Part shown: one piece after another, positions 9,636-17,798 of the stretch
Numbering within the stretch: position 1 is the stretch's first letter
Layout: the number at the start of each line of letters is the position of its first letter
NCBI RefSeq assembly: GCF_021202945.1
Contig: NZ_JAJOYR010000003.1
Span: forward strand, 124,001-188,000
Direction of reading: 5' to 3'
Length of the DNA stretch: 64,000 bases
Origin: Stenotrophomonas sp. SY1
GTDB taxonomy: Bacteria > Pseudomonadota > Gammaproteobacteria > Xanthomonadales > Xanthomonadaceae
Notes under the pieces: model-generated
The model's database searches: none
What the model saw: only the letters and a program-made list of their open reading frames with translations
What the model was told of the DNA's origin: nothing
Translations under genes and position numbers: made by a program

Positions 9636-10667
9636 ATGAAAGCCGTGCGCTTTGTGGAAACAGGCCGTCCGCCGGAGATCGTCGAACTGGCCACGCCAAC
9701 ACCCGGACCGGGCCAGGTGTTGCTGAAGATCGCCGGTGCCGGCGTCTGCCATTCGGACCTGCATGTGCTGGACGAGGACATGGGCATGAAAGGCCCGTTC
9801 ACGCTCGGCCATGAGAACGCCGGTTGGATCGCGGGCGTGGGCGGCGGTGTTGATGGCTGGAAGGAAGGCGATCCGGTCGCGGTCTACGGGCCATGGGGCT
9901 GCGGGCGTTGCCGCACCTGCCAGAGCTCGGCGGAGAACTACTGCGAGAACCATGCCTCGATTCCCACCTTCGGCGGTGGCCTGGGCTCGGACGGTGGCAT
10001 GGCCGAATACATGATCGTTCCCTCGCCGCGTCTGCTGGTGCCGCTGCACGGGCTGGACCCGGTGCAGGCCGCACCGTTGTCCGATGCCGCGTTGACGCCG
10101 TATCACGCGATCAAGGCCGCACTGCCGCTGCTGACCCCGGATGCCACGGTGCTGGTCGTTGGCATCGGCGGCCTGGGGCATATGGCGTTGCAGATCCTGC
10201 AGGCGCTCACGCCGGCCACGGTGATCGCCGCCGACATCGATGACGAGAAGCTTGCACATGCCAAGCAGCTGGGTGCGCGGCATACGATCAACACGCGCGA
10301 TGGCCAGGCCGCTGCCGAAGCCATCAGCGCCATCGCCGGCGCACGTGGCATCACCGTGGCGCTGGACTTCGTCGGCGCGCAGCCCACGGTGGATCTGTGC
10401 GCGGGCGTGGTCGGGCGCAACAGCCGGTTGACCGTGGTTGGCCTGGGCGGTGGCACCGTGCAGTACGCGGCAAACAGGCCGCCGTATGGATGCCAGGTCA
10501 CCATTCCCTATTGGGGTTCGCGCACCGAGCTGATGGAGGTGATTGCCCTGGCCGCATCCGGCCGCATCCGTGCGCACACCGAAGTGTTCAAGCTCGACCA
10601 GGCGGTGGAGGTCTATCAACGGCTGCGCGAAGGAAAGATCAACGGACGCGCGGTGCTGGTGCCCTGA
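9636..10667 (+). CDS. NAD(P)-dependent zinc alcohol dehydrogenase
   Basis: A 343-residue medium-chain dehydrogenase. The catalytic zinc ligands are visible as GVCHSDLHVLDE and LGHENAGW, and the structural zinc site as the four-cysteine loop CGRCRTCQSSAENYC. The NAD-binding Rossmann fold has VVGIGGLGHMALQ (~170-182), followed by AADIDDEK, whose acidic residue favours NAD. It oxidises or reduces an alcohol/aldehyde pair; the substrate is unknown. ATG 9636 has GAGGAACATGT before it. It is followed by a second alcohol dehydrogenase 116 bp downstream; the two are different subfamilies and not simple duplicates. Confidence 0.9.
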   Translation: MKAVRFVETGRPPEIVELATPTPGPGQVLLKIAGAGVCHSDLHVLDEDMGMKGPFTLGHENAGWIAGVGGGVDGWKEGDPVAVYGPWGCGRCRTCQSSAENYCENHASIPTFGGGLGSDGGMAEYMIVPSPRLLVPLHGLDPVQAAPLSDAALTPYHAIKAALPLLTPDATVLVVGIGGLGHMALQILQALTPATVIAADIDDEKLAHAKQLGARHTINTRDGQAAAEAISAIAGARGITVALDFVGAQPTVDLCAGVVGRNSRLTVVGLGGGTVQYAANRPPYGCQVTIPYWGSRTELMEVIALAASGRIRAHTEVFKLDQAVEVYQRLREGKINGRAVLVP

Positions 10668-10783
10668 CAATCACGCCGCTGTTGCAGGAGACCGCTCCTG
10701 CGACGGCGTCTTCACCATGCCGCCAACGCTGTTGCCAGCCGTCGCTACTTGACGAAAATGAAGCCCCCACCCAAGGAAATCCC

Positions 10784-11833
10784 ATGACCATTCACGCTTA
10801 CGGTGCTCACGCCGGCGATCAGCCGTTGGTTCCATTGCAGATCACGCGCCGTGCACCCGGCGCGCACGATGTACAGATCGACATCGCCTATTGCGGCATC
10901 TGCCACTCGGACCTGCACCAGGTCCGTGCGGAATGGGCAGGCACGCTGTTCCCGTGCGTGCCCGGCCACGAGATCGTCGGCAAGGTGTCGGCAGTGGGTT
11001 CGGCGGTGACCGCGTTCAGCGCTGGCGACCTGGTTGGCGTGGGCTGCATCGTGGACAGCTGCCAGCACTGCGAGGAATGCGATGCCGGGCAGGAGAACTA
11101 CTGCGACGGCATGATCGGCACCTACAACAGCCCGACCGCCGATGCGCCGGGGCATACACTGGGCGGTTACGCCGAACAGATCGTGGTGCATGAGCGTTAT
11201 GTGCTGCGGGTGCGCCACAGCGCCGATCAGCTGGCCGCCGTGGCACCGCTGCTGTGCGCCGGTGTCACCACCTGGTCGCCGCTGCGTCATTGGAACGCCG
11301 GCCCCGGCAAGAAGGTGGGCGTGGTCGGCATCGGCGGGCTGGGCCACATGGGCGTGAAGCTGGCCCATGCGCTGGGCGCGCATGTGGTGGCCTTCACCAC
11401 CTCCGAATCCAAGCGTGAAGCGGCGTTGGCGCTGGGCGCCGACGAAGTGGTGGTGTCGCGTGATCGCAAGCAGATGGCGGCCCACGCCAAGAGCATCGAC
11501 CTGATCGTCAATACGGTGGCCGCGCCGCATGACCTGGATGCATTCCTGGCGCTGCTCAAGCGCGACGGCACGATGGTGCTGGTGGGTGCGCCGGCCACGC
11601 CGCATCCTTCGCCCAACGTGTTCAACCTGATCATGAAGCGTCGCTCGCTGGCCGGCTCGTTGATCGGCGGCATTCCCGAAACCCAGGAAATGCTGGATTT
11701 CTGCGCCAAGCATGGCGTGGTGGCCGATATCGAACTGGTCCGTGCCGAGCAGATCAACGAGGCCTACGAGCGCATGCTCAAGGGCGATGTGAAGTACCGC
11801 TTCGTCATCGACAACACCACGCTGGCCGGGTGA
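10784..11833 (+). CDS. NADP-dependent alcohol dehydrogenase / aldehyde reductase (YahK/Ahr type)
   Basis: A 349-residue zinc-containing medium-chain dehydrogenase of the cinnamyl-alcohol-dehydrogenase-like subfamily. Catalytic zinc: YCGICHSDLHQV and PGHEIVG. Structural zinc: CQHCEECDAGQENYC. The cofactor loop is GVVGIGGLGHMGVKLAHALG, followed by FTTSESKREAA, where serines in place of an acidic residue favour NADP. Such enzymes mostly reduce aldehydes in the cytoplasm, a detoxifying role. ATG 10784 is preceded by AAGGAAATCCC. It could be co-transcribed with the preceding dehydrogenase across a 116-bp gap. The substrate is not shown. Confidence 0.9.
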   Translation: MTIHAYGAHAGDQPLVPLQITRRAPGAHDVQIDIAYCGICHSDLHQVRAEWAGTLFPCVPGHEIVGKVSAVGSAVTAFSAGDLVGVGCIVDSCQHCEECDAGQENYCDGMIGTYNSPTADAPGHTLGGYAEQIVVHERYVLRVRHSADQLAAVAPLLCAGVTTWSPLRHWNAGPGKKVGVVGIGGLGHMGVKLAHALGAHVVAFTTSESKREAALALGADEVVVSRDRKQMAAHAKSIDLIVNTVAAPHDLDAFLALLKRDGTMVLVGAPATPHPSPNVFNLIMKRRSLAGSLIGGIPETQEMLDFCAKHGVVADIELVRAEQINEAYERMLKGDVKYRFVIDNTTLAG

Positions 11834-11900
11834 TTGACGGCTCTACGCGCTGCTGTCCGGGAAATGCCCGGGCAGCGGCGGTGCGGCCACAGGAGCGGCC

Positions 11901-12031
11901 GTAGGAGCGGCTTCAGCCTCGAAGCTGGCGAAATTTCACCAGCCCATCGAGTCCGCAATCCGGTGATCCGAAGTTGCGAAGACGGCTTGGCGCGGAGCGA
12001 TCATCAGCTTCGCGGCTGAAGCCGCTCCTAC
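11901..12031. repeat. REP-type inverted pair (GTAGGAGCGGCTT family)
   Basis: Two arms of ~26 bp, GTAGGAGCGGCTTCAGCC at 11901 and its inverted copy at 12006-12031, about 80 bp apart. The same element recurs at 27982-28102 and, singly, near 23087-23111. These are the extragenic palindromes typical of Stenotrophomonas and Pseudomonas. The inner arm supplies the TAG stop codon of the adjoining VOC gene (12028-12030). Confidence 0.85.
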
Positions 12032-12912
12032 GCGCTCGCAATTCCTGCATTCGCCGTTGCTTGCACGCCGATCAGCTGCACATGCTCACCAGCAGGGCCG
12101 CGCAGGCTGCGATGCGGGCCGATGACCTGCATCTGCCAACCGGCGCCGCGCAGTGCAGCGTCATCCACGGCAGGCAGGTGCAGGCACAGGCTGTGCGTGC
12201 CGGCATGGCGGACCTGGGCAGGAGCGGGCAGTTGCACCTGGTCGATCTCGACCATGCACTGGCCCGGCATCGGCACCACCGCAACAGGGTAACGCCCCTC
12301 CAGCGGTTTGCCGTAGGCGCGGTTGAGCACGGTGATCTTTGTATCGAACGCCCAGCCCTTGGCACCGAGCAGCGCCGACCAGGCGCGTTGCGAGGCGTCG
12401 CGATCGGGCGTGGTCATCACGCCGATGAAGGTGGATGCGAGCACGGCATCGGTCATCGGCAGGTCGAACGGCGGTACCGGCGCCTTGATCTGGGTGAGAT
12501 AGAGCAACTCTCCGCACGGGCCGAGCACCTGCGCGGCGCGGATCGCATCGCTCAGTTCAAGGTTGGCGGCGGCACCGAGCACAGTGAACGGTGCGCGCAG
12601 GCCGGCGGCCAGCGTGTCGATGTCACCGACCAGCACTTCCAGCGACAACCAGCCGTGACGGTGCATCGGCTCGCTGATGACAGCGTCGGGATCTTCAATC
12701 ACCCGCAGCACTGGCTCGCCGAGGGGGTTGGCCAGCCATGCCAGCGGTGCGCCGGCCAGGTCAGGCAGGTCCAGAACAGCGGCATCCTCGGCGCCGAGCG
12801 TGCCACGTGCGTGCTCACGCATCGACAGCTGTGCGCGGTAGGCATCGATCACCAGCTGCAGGTCTGGGGCGATCAGCGTGGCATGCACGATGCCGTCGCG
12901 TGCGCCGCTCAT
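12028..12912 (-). CDS. Two-domain VOC-superfamily protein (VOC1)
   Basis: A 294-residue protein with two vicinal-oxygen-chelate repeats. The N-terminal half has VHATLIAPDLQ, HRHGWLSLEV and LGPCGELLYLTQ; the C-terminal half has LASTFIGVMTTPD, GTHSLCLHLPA and LRGPAGEHVQLIG. His and Glu residues at the expected strand positions could bind a metal, as in extradiol dioxygenases and glyoxalase-like enzymes; activity is not known. ATG 12912 overlaps the LeuD-like stop as ATGA, so it is translationally coupled and part of the GntR1-LeuC-LeuD-VOC1 operon. Its stop codon lies in a REP element. Confidence 0.75.
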   Translation of the reverse strand: MSGARDGIVHATLIAPDLQLVIDAYRAQLSMREHARGTLGAEDAAVLDLPDLAGAPLAWLANPLGEPVLRVIEDPDAVISEPMHRHGWLSLEVLVGDIDTLAAGLRAPFTVLGAAANLELSDAIRAAQVLGPCGELLYLTQIKAPVPPFDLPMTDAVLASTFIGVMTTPDRDASQRAWSALLGAKGWAFDTKITVLNRAYGKPLEGRYPVAVVPMPGQCMVEIDQVQLPAPAQVRHAGTHSLCLHLPAVDDAALRGAGWQMQVIGPHRSLRGPAGEHVQLIGVQATANAGIASA

Positions 12913-13406
12913 GCGCGACGCTCCGCTGCCAGCTTGCGCTCCAGCCACGGCATCAGGCCGCCGCCGGCCACGATTGCCATCAGCTCGGTCGGAATCTTTT
13001 CACAGGCGAACTCACGTCCGGTGCTGTGGTTGATGATGTGGCCTTCGACCGGCCGTACTTCCAGCTCGTCGCCGCGCGAAACCTCCAGCTCGGTGCAGAC
13101 CAACGCCGGAACGCCGAGGTTGAGTGCATTGCGATAGAAGATGCGCGCGAACGACCTGGCAACGATGGCGCCGACACCAAGTTCGGCCAATGCCTGCACG
13201 GCCTGCTCGCGCGAGGAGCCGATGCCGAAGGATTCGCCGCCGACCACGATGTCGCCACGTTTCACCTCGCTGGCGAACGCCGGGTCCACCGCTTCCAGGC
13301 AATGGCTGGCCAGCACGTGCATCGGCTCACGCATGTATGGCCCGGGGGCGAGCACATCGGTGTCGATGCGGTCGCCGAAAACGAAGGCCTTGCCACGGAC
13401 GTTCAT
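12909..13406 (-). CDS. LeuD-like small subunit of an aconitase-family hydratase
   Basis: A 165-residue swivel-domain subunit. Diagnostic segments are FGDRIDTDVLAPG near the N-terminus, GGESFGIGSSREQAVQAL (substrate-binding SSREQ) and ARSFARIFYRNALNLG. It pairs with the LeuC-like subunit encoded just upstream, with an ATGA stop/start overlap. Known pairs of this compact type are isopropylmalate isomerase LeuCD, homoaconitase, citraconate hydratase and dimethylmaleate hydratase DmdAB; all add or remove water across a substituted maleate or malate. Placement under a HutC regulator with a transporter argues for a catabolic role, not leucine synthesis. Confidence 0.88.
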   Translation of the reverse strand: MNVRGKAFVFGDRIDTDVLAPGPYMREPMHVLASHCLEAVDPAFASEVKRGDIVVGGESFGIGSSREQAVQALAELGVGAIVARSFARIFYRNALNLGVPALVCTELEVSRGDELEVRPVEGHIINHSTGREFACEKIPTELMAIVAGGGLMPWLERKLAAERRA

Positions 13407-14674
13407 GCGCTTTCCCCCAGCAGTTCGCGCGGATCACAGATTTCACCTTTTACCGCAGCGGCGGCCACCGAGTACGGCGAACCCAGATAAACCTGTGCTT
13501 CGGCCGAGCCCATGCGGCCTTTGAAGTTGCGCGCGGTGGTGGACATGCACACTTCACCGCTGCTGAGCATGCCTGCGCCCATGCCGGCGCAGGCGCCGCA
13601 GCCGGACGGCAGCAGGATCGCGCCGGCTTCGGTCAGCGCGGCCAGGGTGCCTTCGGCAGCGGCCTGCGCGGTCATCGCCACCGAGGCCGGTGCGATCAAC
13701 AGGCGCGTGCCGTTGGCGACCTTGCGGCCTTTCAGCACTTCGGCGGCCATGCGCAGGTCGGTGAGCTTGGCGCCGGTGCAGGCGCCGATATAGGCCTGGT
13801 CGATACGCACCTTGCCGTGCTCGCCGACCGGCCGGCTGTTGGCCGGGCTGTGCGGTGCGGCCACGTGCGGGGCGATCTGCGCGGCGTTGTAGCGGTAGCG
13901 GTGCAGGTAGTCGGCATCGGCGTCGCTGCGCCAATGCGCCAGGTCGCCGCTGAATGGTTTGCCGGCCTGTTCCAGTGCGGCAAGCGTGGTCGCATCGGGT
14001 TCGACGATGCCGGTTTCCGCGCCCAGTTCGGCGGCCATGTTGCACAGGGTCAGTCGCTCGTGCATCGGCATGGCCTGCACCGCGCTGCCGCCGTACTCGA
14101 ACACCTGGCCTTCGTTGCCCATGCCGTACTGGCCGCACAGCATCAGCATCACATCCTTGGCGCTGACGCCGGCAGCAAGCTGGCCGTCGAGCTGCACGCG
14201 GGTGGTCTGCGGCACGCGCAGCCACACTTCGCCGGTGACCAGCGCGCCGGTGATGTCGGTGGCGCCCATGCCCACCATGAAGGCACCGAACGCACCGCCG
14301 CTGGGCGAGTGCGAATCACCGCCGACGCAGAACATGCCCGGCTGCACGTGGCCATGTTCCTGCAGCACCACGTGGCAGATGCCGAGCATGTCGTAATGGG
14401 TGACGCCGTGTGCCTGCGCCCACCTGCGGGTGAGGGCGAGGATGTCCGCGCTCTCCATGTCCACCGCCGGCACGAAGTGGTCCGAAACCACCACCACCTT
14501 GTCCGCATCCCAAACCTTGGCGCCGAGTTTTTCCAGCCGCGAGGCGACCCGTCGCGGGCCGCCGGAGTCGTGCATCATCAGCAGGTCGAGCCTGGCGGTG
14601 AGGATTTCCCCCGCGCGCACCGCCTGGCGCCCACAGGCGCGGGCAAGGATCTTTTCGGCAAGCGTTGCGCTCAA
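13403..14674 (-). CDS. LeuC-like large subunit of an aconitase-family hydratase, [4Fe-4S]
   Basis: A 423-residue catalytic subunit. Iron-sulfur ligands are visible as the single cysteine in YIGACTGAKLTDLR and the pair in SGCGACAGMGAG. Substrate-site segments include VCGGDSH-like FCVGGDSHSPSGGAFG and ATDITGALVTGEVW. It is ~50 residues shorter than proteobacterial LeuC (~470) and matches the archaeal-type family that includes homoaconitase and dimethylmaleate hydratase. The start is TTG 14674, which overlaps the GntR1 stop as TTGA, so expression is coupled to the regulator. A branched maleate/malate pair is the expected substrate class; identity is inference. Confidence 0.88.
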   Translation of the reverse strand: MSATLAEKILARACGRQAVRAGEILTARLDLLMMHDSGGPRRVASRLEKLGAKVWDADKVVVVSDHFVPAVDMESADILALTRRWAQAHGVTHYDMLGICHVVLQEHGHVQPGMFCVGGDSHSPSGGAFGAFMVGMGATDITGALVTGEVWLRVPQTTRVQLDGQLAAGVSAKDVMLMLCGQYGMGNEGQVFEYGGSAVQAMPMHERLTLCNMAAELGAETGIVEPDATTLAALEQAGKPFSGDLAHWRSDADADYLHRYRYNAAQIAPHVAAPHSPANSRPVGEHGKVRIDQAYIGACTGAKLTDLRMAAEVLKGRKVANGTRLLIAPASVAMTAQAAAEGTLAALTEAGAILLPSGCGACAGMGAGMLSSGEVCMSTTARNFKGRMGSAEAQVYLGSPYSVAAAAVKGEICDPRELLGESA

Positions 14675-15468
14675 ACAAGCGTCTCCGGGTTGATGGCTTC
14701 GTAGTCCATGCGCATCTGGTAGCGCAGCTGATCGGGGCGGTACTGGATTTCCAGCAGGTCCAGCAACTGCTGGCCGCTGCCATAGGAGCGGCGCTCCATC
14801 GTCATCACTGCCTGTCCGGGTGACATCTGCAGGTGCATGGCCGCCAGTGCGCCCACGCGCAATGCCGACACGGTCTGTTGAACCTGCACGAACTGGATGC
14901 CGCAACGACGGAACAGCGCGATGCGCGGCCCATAAGCCAGCTGGTCGGCGTTGAAATCCGGGTGTGCGGTGCGGGTCCAGCTGGCGTAGTAACCGAACGG
15001 GTGGCCGTGGCGGGTACGCACGCGCACGCAGCGCACCAGTGTCTCGTCCGGCGCGCTGCCGAACAGCTCGCGTATCGGCTCCGGCGGCAGCGCACGTTCC
15101 CAGCCCAGCAGCCGCACCTGGGTGTTGTCGGCCAGCGTGTCCAGGGTGTGCATCAGCTCGCCCAGCGGCGTCTTCAGCGGCATGGGAATGACCGAGGTGC
15201 GCGCCTTGCCACCAACCACGCGGGTGCCACGGCCACGCTGGCGTACCAGCAGGCCGTCGTCGGCCAGCACCTGCAGCGCCTGGCGTACCGTCACCCGCGA
15301 AATGCGCAGGCGCCGGGCCAGTTCCTCCTCGCGCGGCAGCTGCTCGCCATCGCCGATCTCACCGCGCTCGATCAGGCCGCGCAGGAAGCCCTGCAGCTGG
15401 TGATAGAGCGGCGCGTGCACGTCGCGGCGGAGGATGCCCTCCAGGGATTGGGTGGTGAACGGGTCCAA
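14671..15468 (-). CDS. HutC-subfamily GntR transcriptional regulator (GntR1)
   Basis: A 265-residue repressor-type protein. The winged helix covers ~18-85 (PLYHQLQGFLRGLIERG, then LARRLRISRVTVRQALQVLADDGLL and RQRGRGTRV). The UTRA ligand domain covers ~110-255 (LPPEPIRELFG, FGYYASWTRTAHPDFN, YRPDQLRYQ). It resembles GntR2 at 23.1-23.9 kb, especially in UTRA (PPEPIR, FGYYxSWTRT, DLLxxQYRPDQ). The start is TTG 15468 with only a weak ribosome site. HutC-type regulators bind palindromes of the form GT..xx..AC, which fits the TGTCCGGACA sites in this locus. It leads the operon with the LeuCD-like hydratase and faces MFS1. Confidence 0.92.
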   Translation of the reverse strand: MDPFTTQSLEGILRRDVHAPLYHQLQGFLRGLIERGEIGDGEQLPREEELARRLRISRVTVRQALQVLADDGLLVRQRGRGTRVVGGKARTSVIPMPLKTPLGELMHTLDTLADNTQVRLLGWERALPPEPIRELFGSAPDETLVRCVRVRTRHGHPFGYYASWTRTAHPDFNADQLAYGPRIALFRRCGIQFVQVQQTVSALRVGALAAMHLQMSPGQAVMTMERRSYGSGQQLLDLLEIQYRPDQLRYQMRMDYEAINPETLV

Positions 15469-15497
15469 GGCTGCCGTCGGTCCGCAAATAATCTTAA

Positions 15498-15512
15498 TGA
15501 TATATCTATATA
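15498..15512. promoter_or_regulatory. AT-rich 15-bp motif shared with the TonB2 promoter
   Basis: TGATATATCTATATA stands in the GntR1/MFS1 divergent region. Its exact reverse complement is at 19968-19982 in front of the second TonB receptor. Such AT-rich sequence is rare in this genome. It could be a shared -10 region or a second operator. Confidence 0.55.
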
Positions 15513-15578
15513 ACTATATTTGGTCCGGCCCGCAAATCGGCCGGCCGCTTTCTTCGCCCGCCGTCCTGTGCAACTATT

Positions 15579-15588
15579 TGTCCGGACA
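15579..15588. promoter_or_regulatory. Operator TGTCCGGACA before MFS1
   Basis: Palindrome TGTCCGGACA in the context ATTTGTCCGGACATTG, 46 bp before the MFS1 start and 110 bp before GntR1. Same core as at 20010, 22901, 32246 and 42686. Probably bound by GntR1 or GntR2. Confidence 0.8.
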
Positions 15589-15633
15589 TTGTTGTTGCAA
15601 CATCCGTCAGACCGCTCCTCCGCGACTCAAGGG

Positions 15634-16920
15634 ATGCCGATGAAACGTTGCTACCCGTGGCTGATCTGCATCGTGGCGATGCTGATGCTTGCCATTTCCA
15701 ATGGCATGACCATGACCGGGATCACTGCCTTCGATCCGTCGCTGCTGGATGAATTCGGCTGGAGCCGGGGCCAGCTCAAGTTCCGCGACATGTTCAACCT
15801 GCTGCTGGCCGCGGCCCTGTCGCCGTTCGTTGGCGCGCTGATCGACCGCATCGGTGTGCGCACCCTGGCGCTGTTCGGCAGCGTGCTGCTGGCGGCGCTG
15901 TACGCGGCGTATTCGCAGGTGCATTCGATCACCCACGTCTACCTGATCCACGTCGGCTTCGCGGCGGTGGTGGTCAGCAGCGGCCTGAGCGTGGCGGTGA
16001 TCATGGTCTCGCAGTGGTTCCACACTCGCCGTGGCACGGCGCTGGGCATCGCGCTGGTGGGCAGCAGTCTGGGCGGCATGCTGGTGCCCAAGGTGATCGT
16101 GGCGCTGCTGCCCGAGCACGGCTGGCGCGGAAGCTTCCTGCTGATGGCGGTGATTCCATTGGCGCTGTTCTTCGTATGCCTGCTGCTGGTGAAGCAGCCC
16201 GGAGCGCTGGGCATGCGGCCGTGGGGCGAAGGTCAGGCCAGCGCCGCCTGCCGGCCGGGCGTATCCAGCTCGCTGCCCGACCTGAGTTATCGCCAGGCGC
16301 TGCGCACGCGCACGTTCTGGGCCCTGTCGCTGGTGGCGGTGACCACCTTCTGGGGAATCATGTCGCTGTCCTCGCATCTGATCCTGCACATGAAGGACCT
16401 GGGCTTCAGCGGCAAGCAGGCGGCCGACGGCATGTTCCTGCTGTTTGGGTTGGGGATGGTGGGCAAGTTCCTGTTCGGCTTCCTGGCCGATGTGACCACG
16501 CCGAAGAAGGTGTTCGTCTGCAACGTCGTGCTGATGGCGGTCGGTGCGGTGATCATCGCCCTGCAGCAGCCGGCGCTGCTGTGGGCCGGCCTGATCGTGA
16601 TGGGCCTGGGCTGGGGTGGTCTGTACGCGATCCTGCAGTTGCAGATCGTGGAGGCGTTCGGGCTCAGCGCTGCCGGCAAGATCCTGGGCACCATCTCGTT
16701 GATGGACGCAACCTCGGCGGGCCTGGGCATCTGGCTGACCGCAGTGATGTTCGACCATTACGGCAACTATCGGGTGGCCTTCATCGTGATCGCGGTGCTG
16801 GTGGTGATCGGCATGCTGGCCTCGCTGCTGGTGCGTGACGAGCGGCGGTTGGCATTCGCGGCGGCGCAGAGTGACCCCTCCCCAACCCTCCCCTTTGCTT
16901 CGCAGAAGGGAGGGGGCTGA
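15634..16920 (+). CDS. MFS transporter, oxalate/formate- or monocarboxylate-like (MFS1)
   Basis: A 428-residue inner membrane carrier with about 12 helices. It starts MKRCYPWLICIVAMLMLAISNG and carries the MFS loop PFVGALIDRIGVRTLALFG after helix 2. A paralogue, MFS2 at 41.4-42.6 kb, shares the opening (MKRYYPWL), the WTRSEL/WSRGQL segment and the end LVRDERR. Both probably import carboxylates. The last ~17 residues (from AAAQSDPSPTLP) are encoded by an intergenic repeat that has run into the gene, so the native C-terminus is lost. A TGTCCGGACA operator lies 46 bp upstream. Start could be 15634 or 15640. Confidence 0.92.
   Translation: MPMKRCYPWLICIVAMLMLAISNGMTMTGITAFDPSLLDEFGWSRGQLKFRDMFNLLLAAALSPFVGALIDRIGVRTLALFGSVLLAALYAAYSQVHSITHVYLIHVGFAAVVVSSGLSVAVIMVSQWFHTRRGTALGIALVGSSLGGMLVPKVIVALLPEHGWRGSFLLMAVIPLALFFVCLLLVKQPGALGMRPWGEGQASAACRPGVSSSLPDLSYRQALRTRTFWALSLVAVTTFWGIMSLSSHLILHMKDLGFSGKQAADGMFLLFGLGMVGKFLFGFLADVTTPKKVFVCNVVLMAVGAVIIALQQPALLWAGLIVMGLGWGGLYAILQLQIVEAFGLSAAGKILGTISLMDATSAGLGIWLTAVMFDHYGNYRVAFIVIAVLVVIGMLASLLVRDERRLAFAAAQSDPSPTLPFASQKGGG
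16874..16917. repeat. CCCTCCCC-type extragenic inverted repeat
   Basis: ACCCCTCCCCAACCCTCCCC with a downstream AGAAGGGAGGGGGCT arm forms a hairpin. Copies occur at 22936-22982 and 23016-23060, and a related form at 35.8, 47.5 and 50.3 kb. Here it overlaps the 3' end of MFS1. Confidence 0.75.
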
Positions 16921-17021
16921 AGGGCGTCGCGGGGGGCGTCTGACAGCGCCCACTCCCTTGCGCCGCAGGTGGTGGGGTAGCCGCCCCGTGTCGCAACCTG
17001 AGCTCCCCAAGCAACGCATGC

Positions 17022-17049
17022 ACAAAGGCCCGCTCGCGCGGGCCTTTGT
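17022..17049. terminator. Bidirectional terminator between convergent genes
   Basis: Perfect 11-bp stem ACAAAGGCCCG / CGGGCCTTTGT with loop CTCGCG, between MFS1 and the convergent membrane protein gene. A T-rich tail is short on both sides. Confidence 0.8.
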
Positions 17050-17074
17050 CATTCCACCGGGTTGGACCCCAGCA

Positions 17075-17737
17075 TCAGAACGGCTTCAACTTCCCCAAGG
17101 CCATGATCGCCAGGATGATCATCCAGATGCACAGCACCGGGATCTTCACCCGCGCGACCAACTGTTTCAGCGCCAGCTGTTCGGCATCGGTGGCGGTGTT
17201 GCTGACCACCTTGCCGAACAACGGCCCGAACGGCCGCAGCTGGATGCGCACCAGCAGGCCCATGCTGATGATGCCGGCGAACAACACCAGCTTGGCGCCG
17301 AGCCAGCGGCTCTGTGCGATGAGGCCGCCGTCGCTGAAGGCGTCCACACCGGCCGCCACGCAACCGGCAAGCACCACCAGCCTCACGTAGAAATCCACGC
17401 GCGCGATGCGATGCCCCGCCGCCGAATGTTCCTTGACGAACGCCGCCCAGGCCAGCGCCAGCCAACCGAGGGTGACCAGCCACACCAGCCACAACCATCC
17501 GTGCAGCGGCAGCAACCCGGCCTGCGTGGCGACGGTCAGGCCGGTGCCGAAAGCCATGATCAGGCAGGTGCGCGGAATCATGTCCAGCAACATCATCGCC
17601 TTGGCCGAGAACAACCGCACGGGCAGGGGCTGTGCCGGGTCGGCGATCTTGCCGGCGATGTAGAACACGCCCAGGTCACCGCCCAGCCAATAGCCACCGA
17701 TCAACAGATGCAGCAGCAACAACAATTGGTAGTCCAT
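17075..17737 (-). CDS. Integral membrane protein of 220 residues (paralogue A)
   Basis: A 220-residue protein with about six hydrophobic helices, starting MDYQLLLLLHLLIGGYWLGG. It matches the 220-residue protein at 29786-30448 in length and in the opening pattern (LLxxxHxxxxGYWLGxxL), so the two are paralogues. Conserved His and Tyr/Trp in helix 1 and charged residues near helix 2 could serve heme or quinone binding, but this is only a possibility. It lies 61 bp downstream of the second TonB receptor on the same strand and should be co-transcribed. ATG 17737 has TTTGGAGACACTG before it. I do not recognise a characterised family. Confidence 0.75.
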   Translation of the reverse strand: MDYQLLLLLHLLIGGYWLGGDLGVFYIAGKIADPAQPLPVRLFSAKAMMLLDMIPRTCLIMAFGTGLTVATQAGLLPLHGWLWLVWLVTLGWLALAWAAFVKEHSAAGHRIARVDFYVRLVVLAGCVAAGVDAFSDGGLIAQSRWLGAKLVLFAGIISMGLLVRIQLRPFGPLFGKVVSNTATDAEQLALKQLVARVKIPVLCIWMIILAIMALGKLKPF

Positions 17738-17798
17738 CAGTGTCTCCAAAGAACATCGCTCCCATGCGGGAGCGATGTGTGCGACGGGAAGGCGTGGC

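Noticed and set aside
12909..14674. Leucine biosynthesis genes leuC and leuD
   Set aside because: No leuA or leuB nearby, compact archaeal-type large subunit, and coupling to a GntR regulator and transporter point to catabolism.
15607..17052. 481-codon minus-strand frame opposite MFS1
   Set aside because: Composition is dominated by His, Gln and Arg, the mirror of a hydrophobic transporter; it is a shadow of MFS1.
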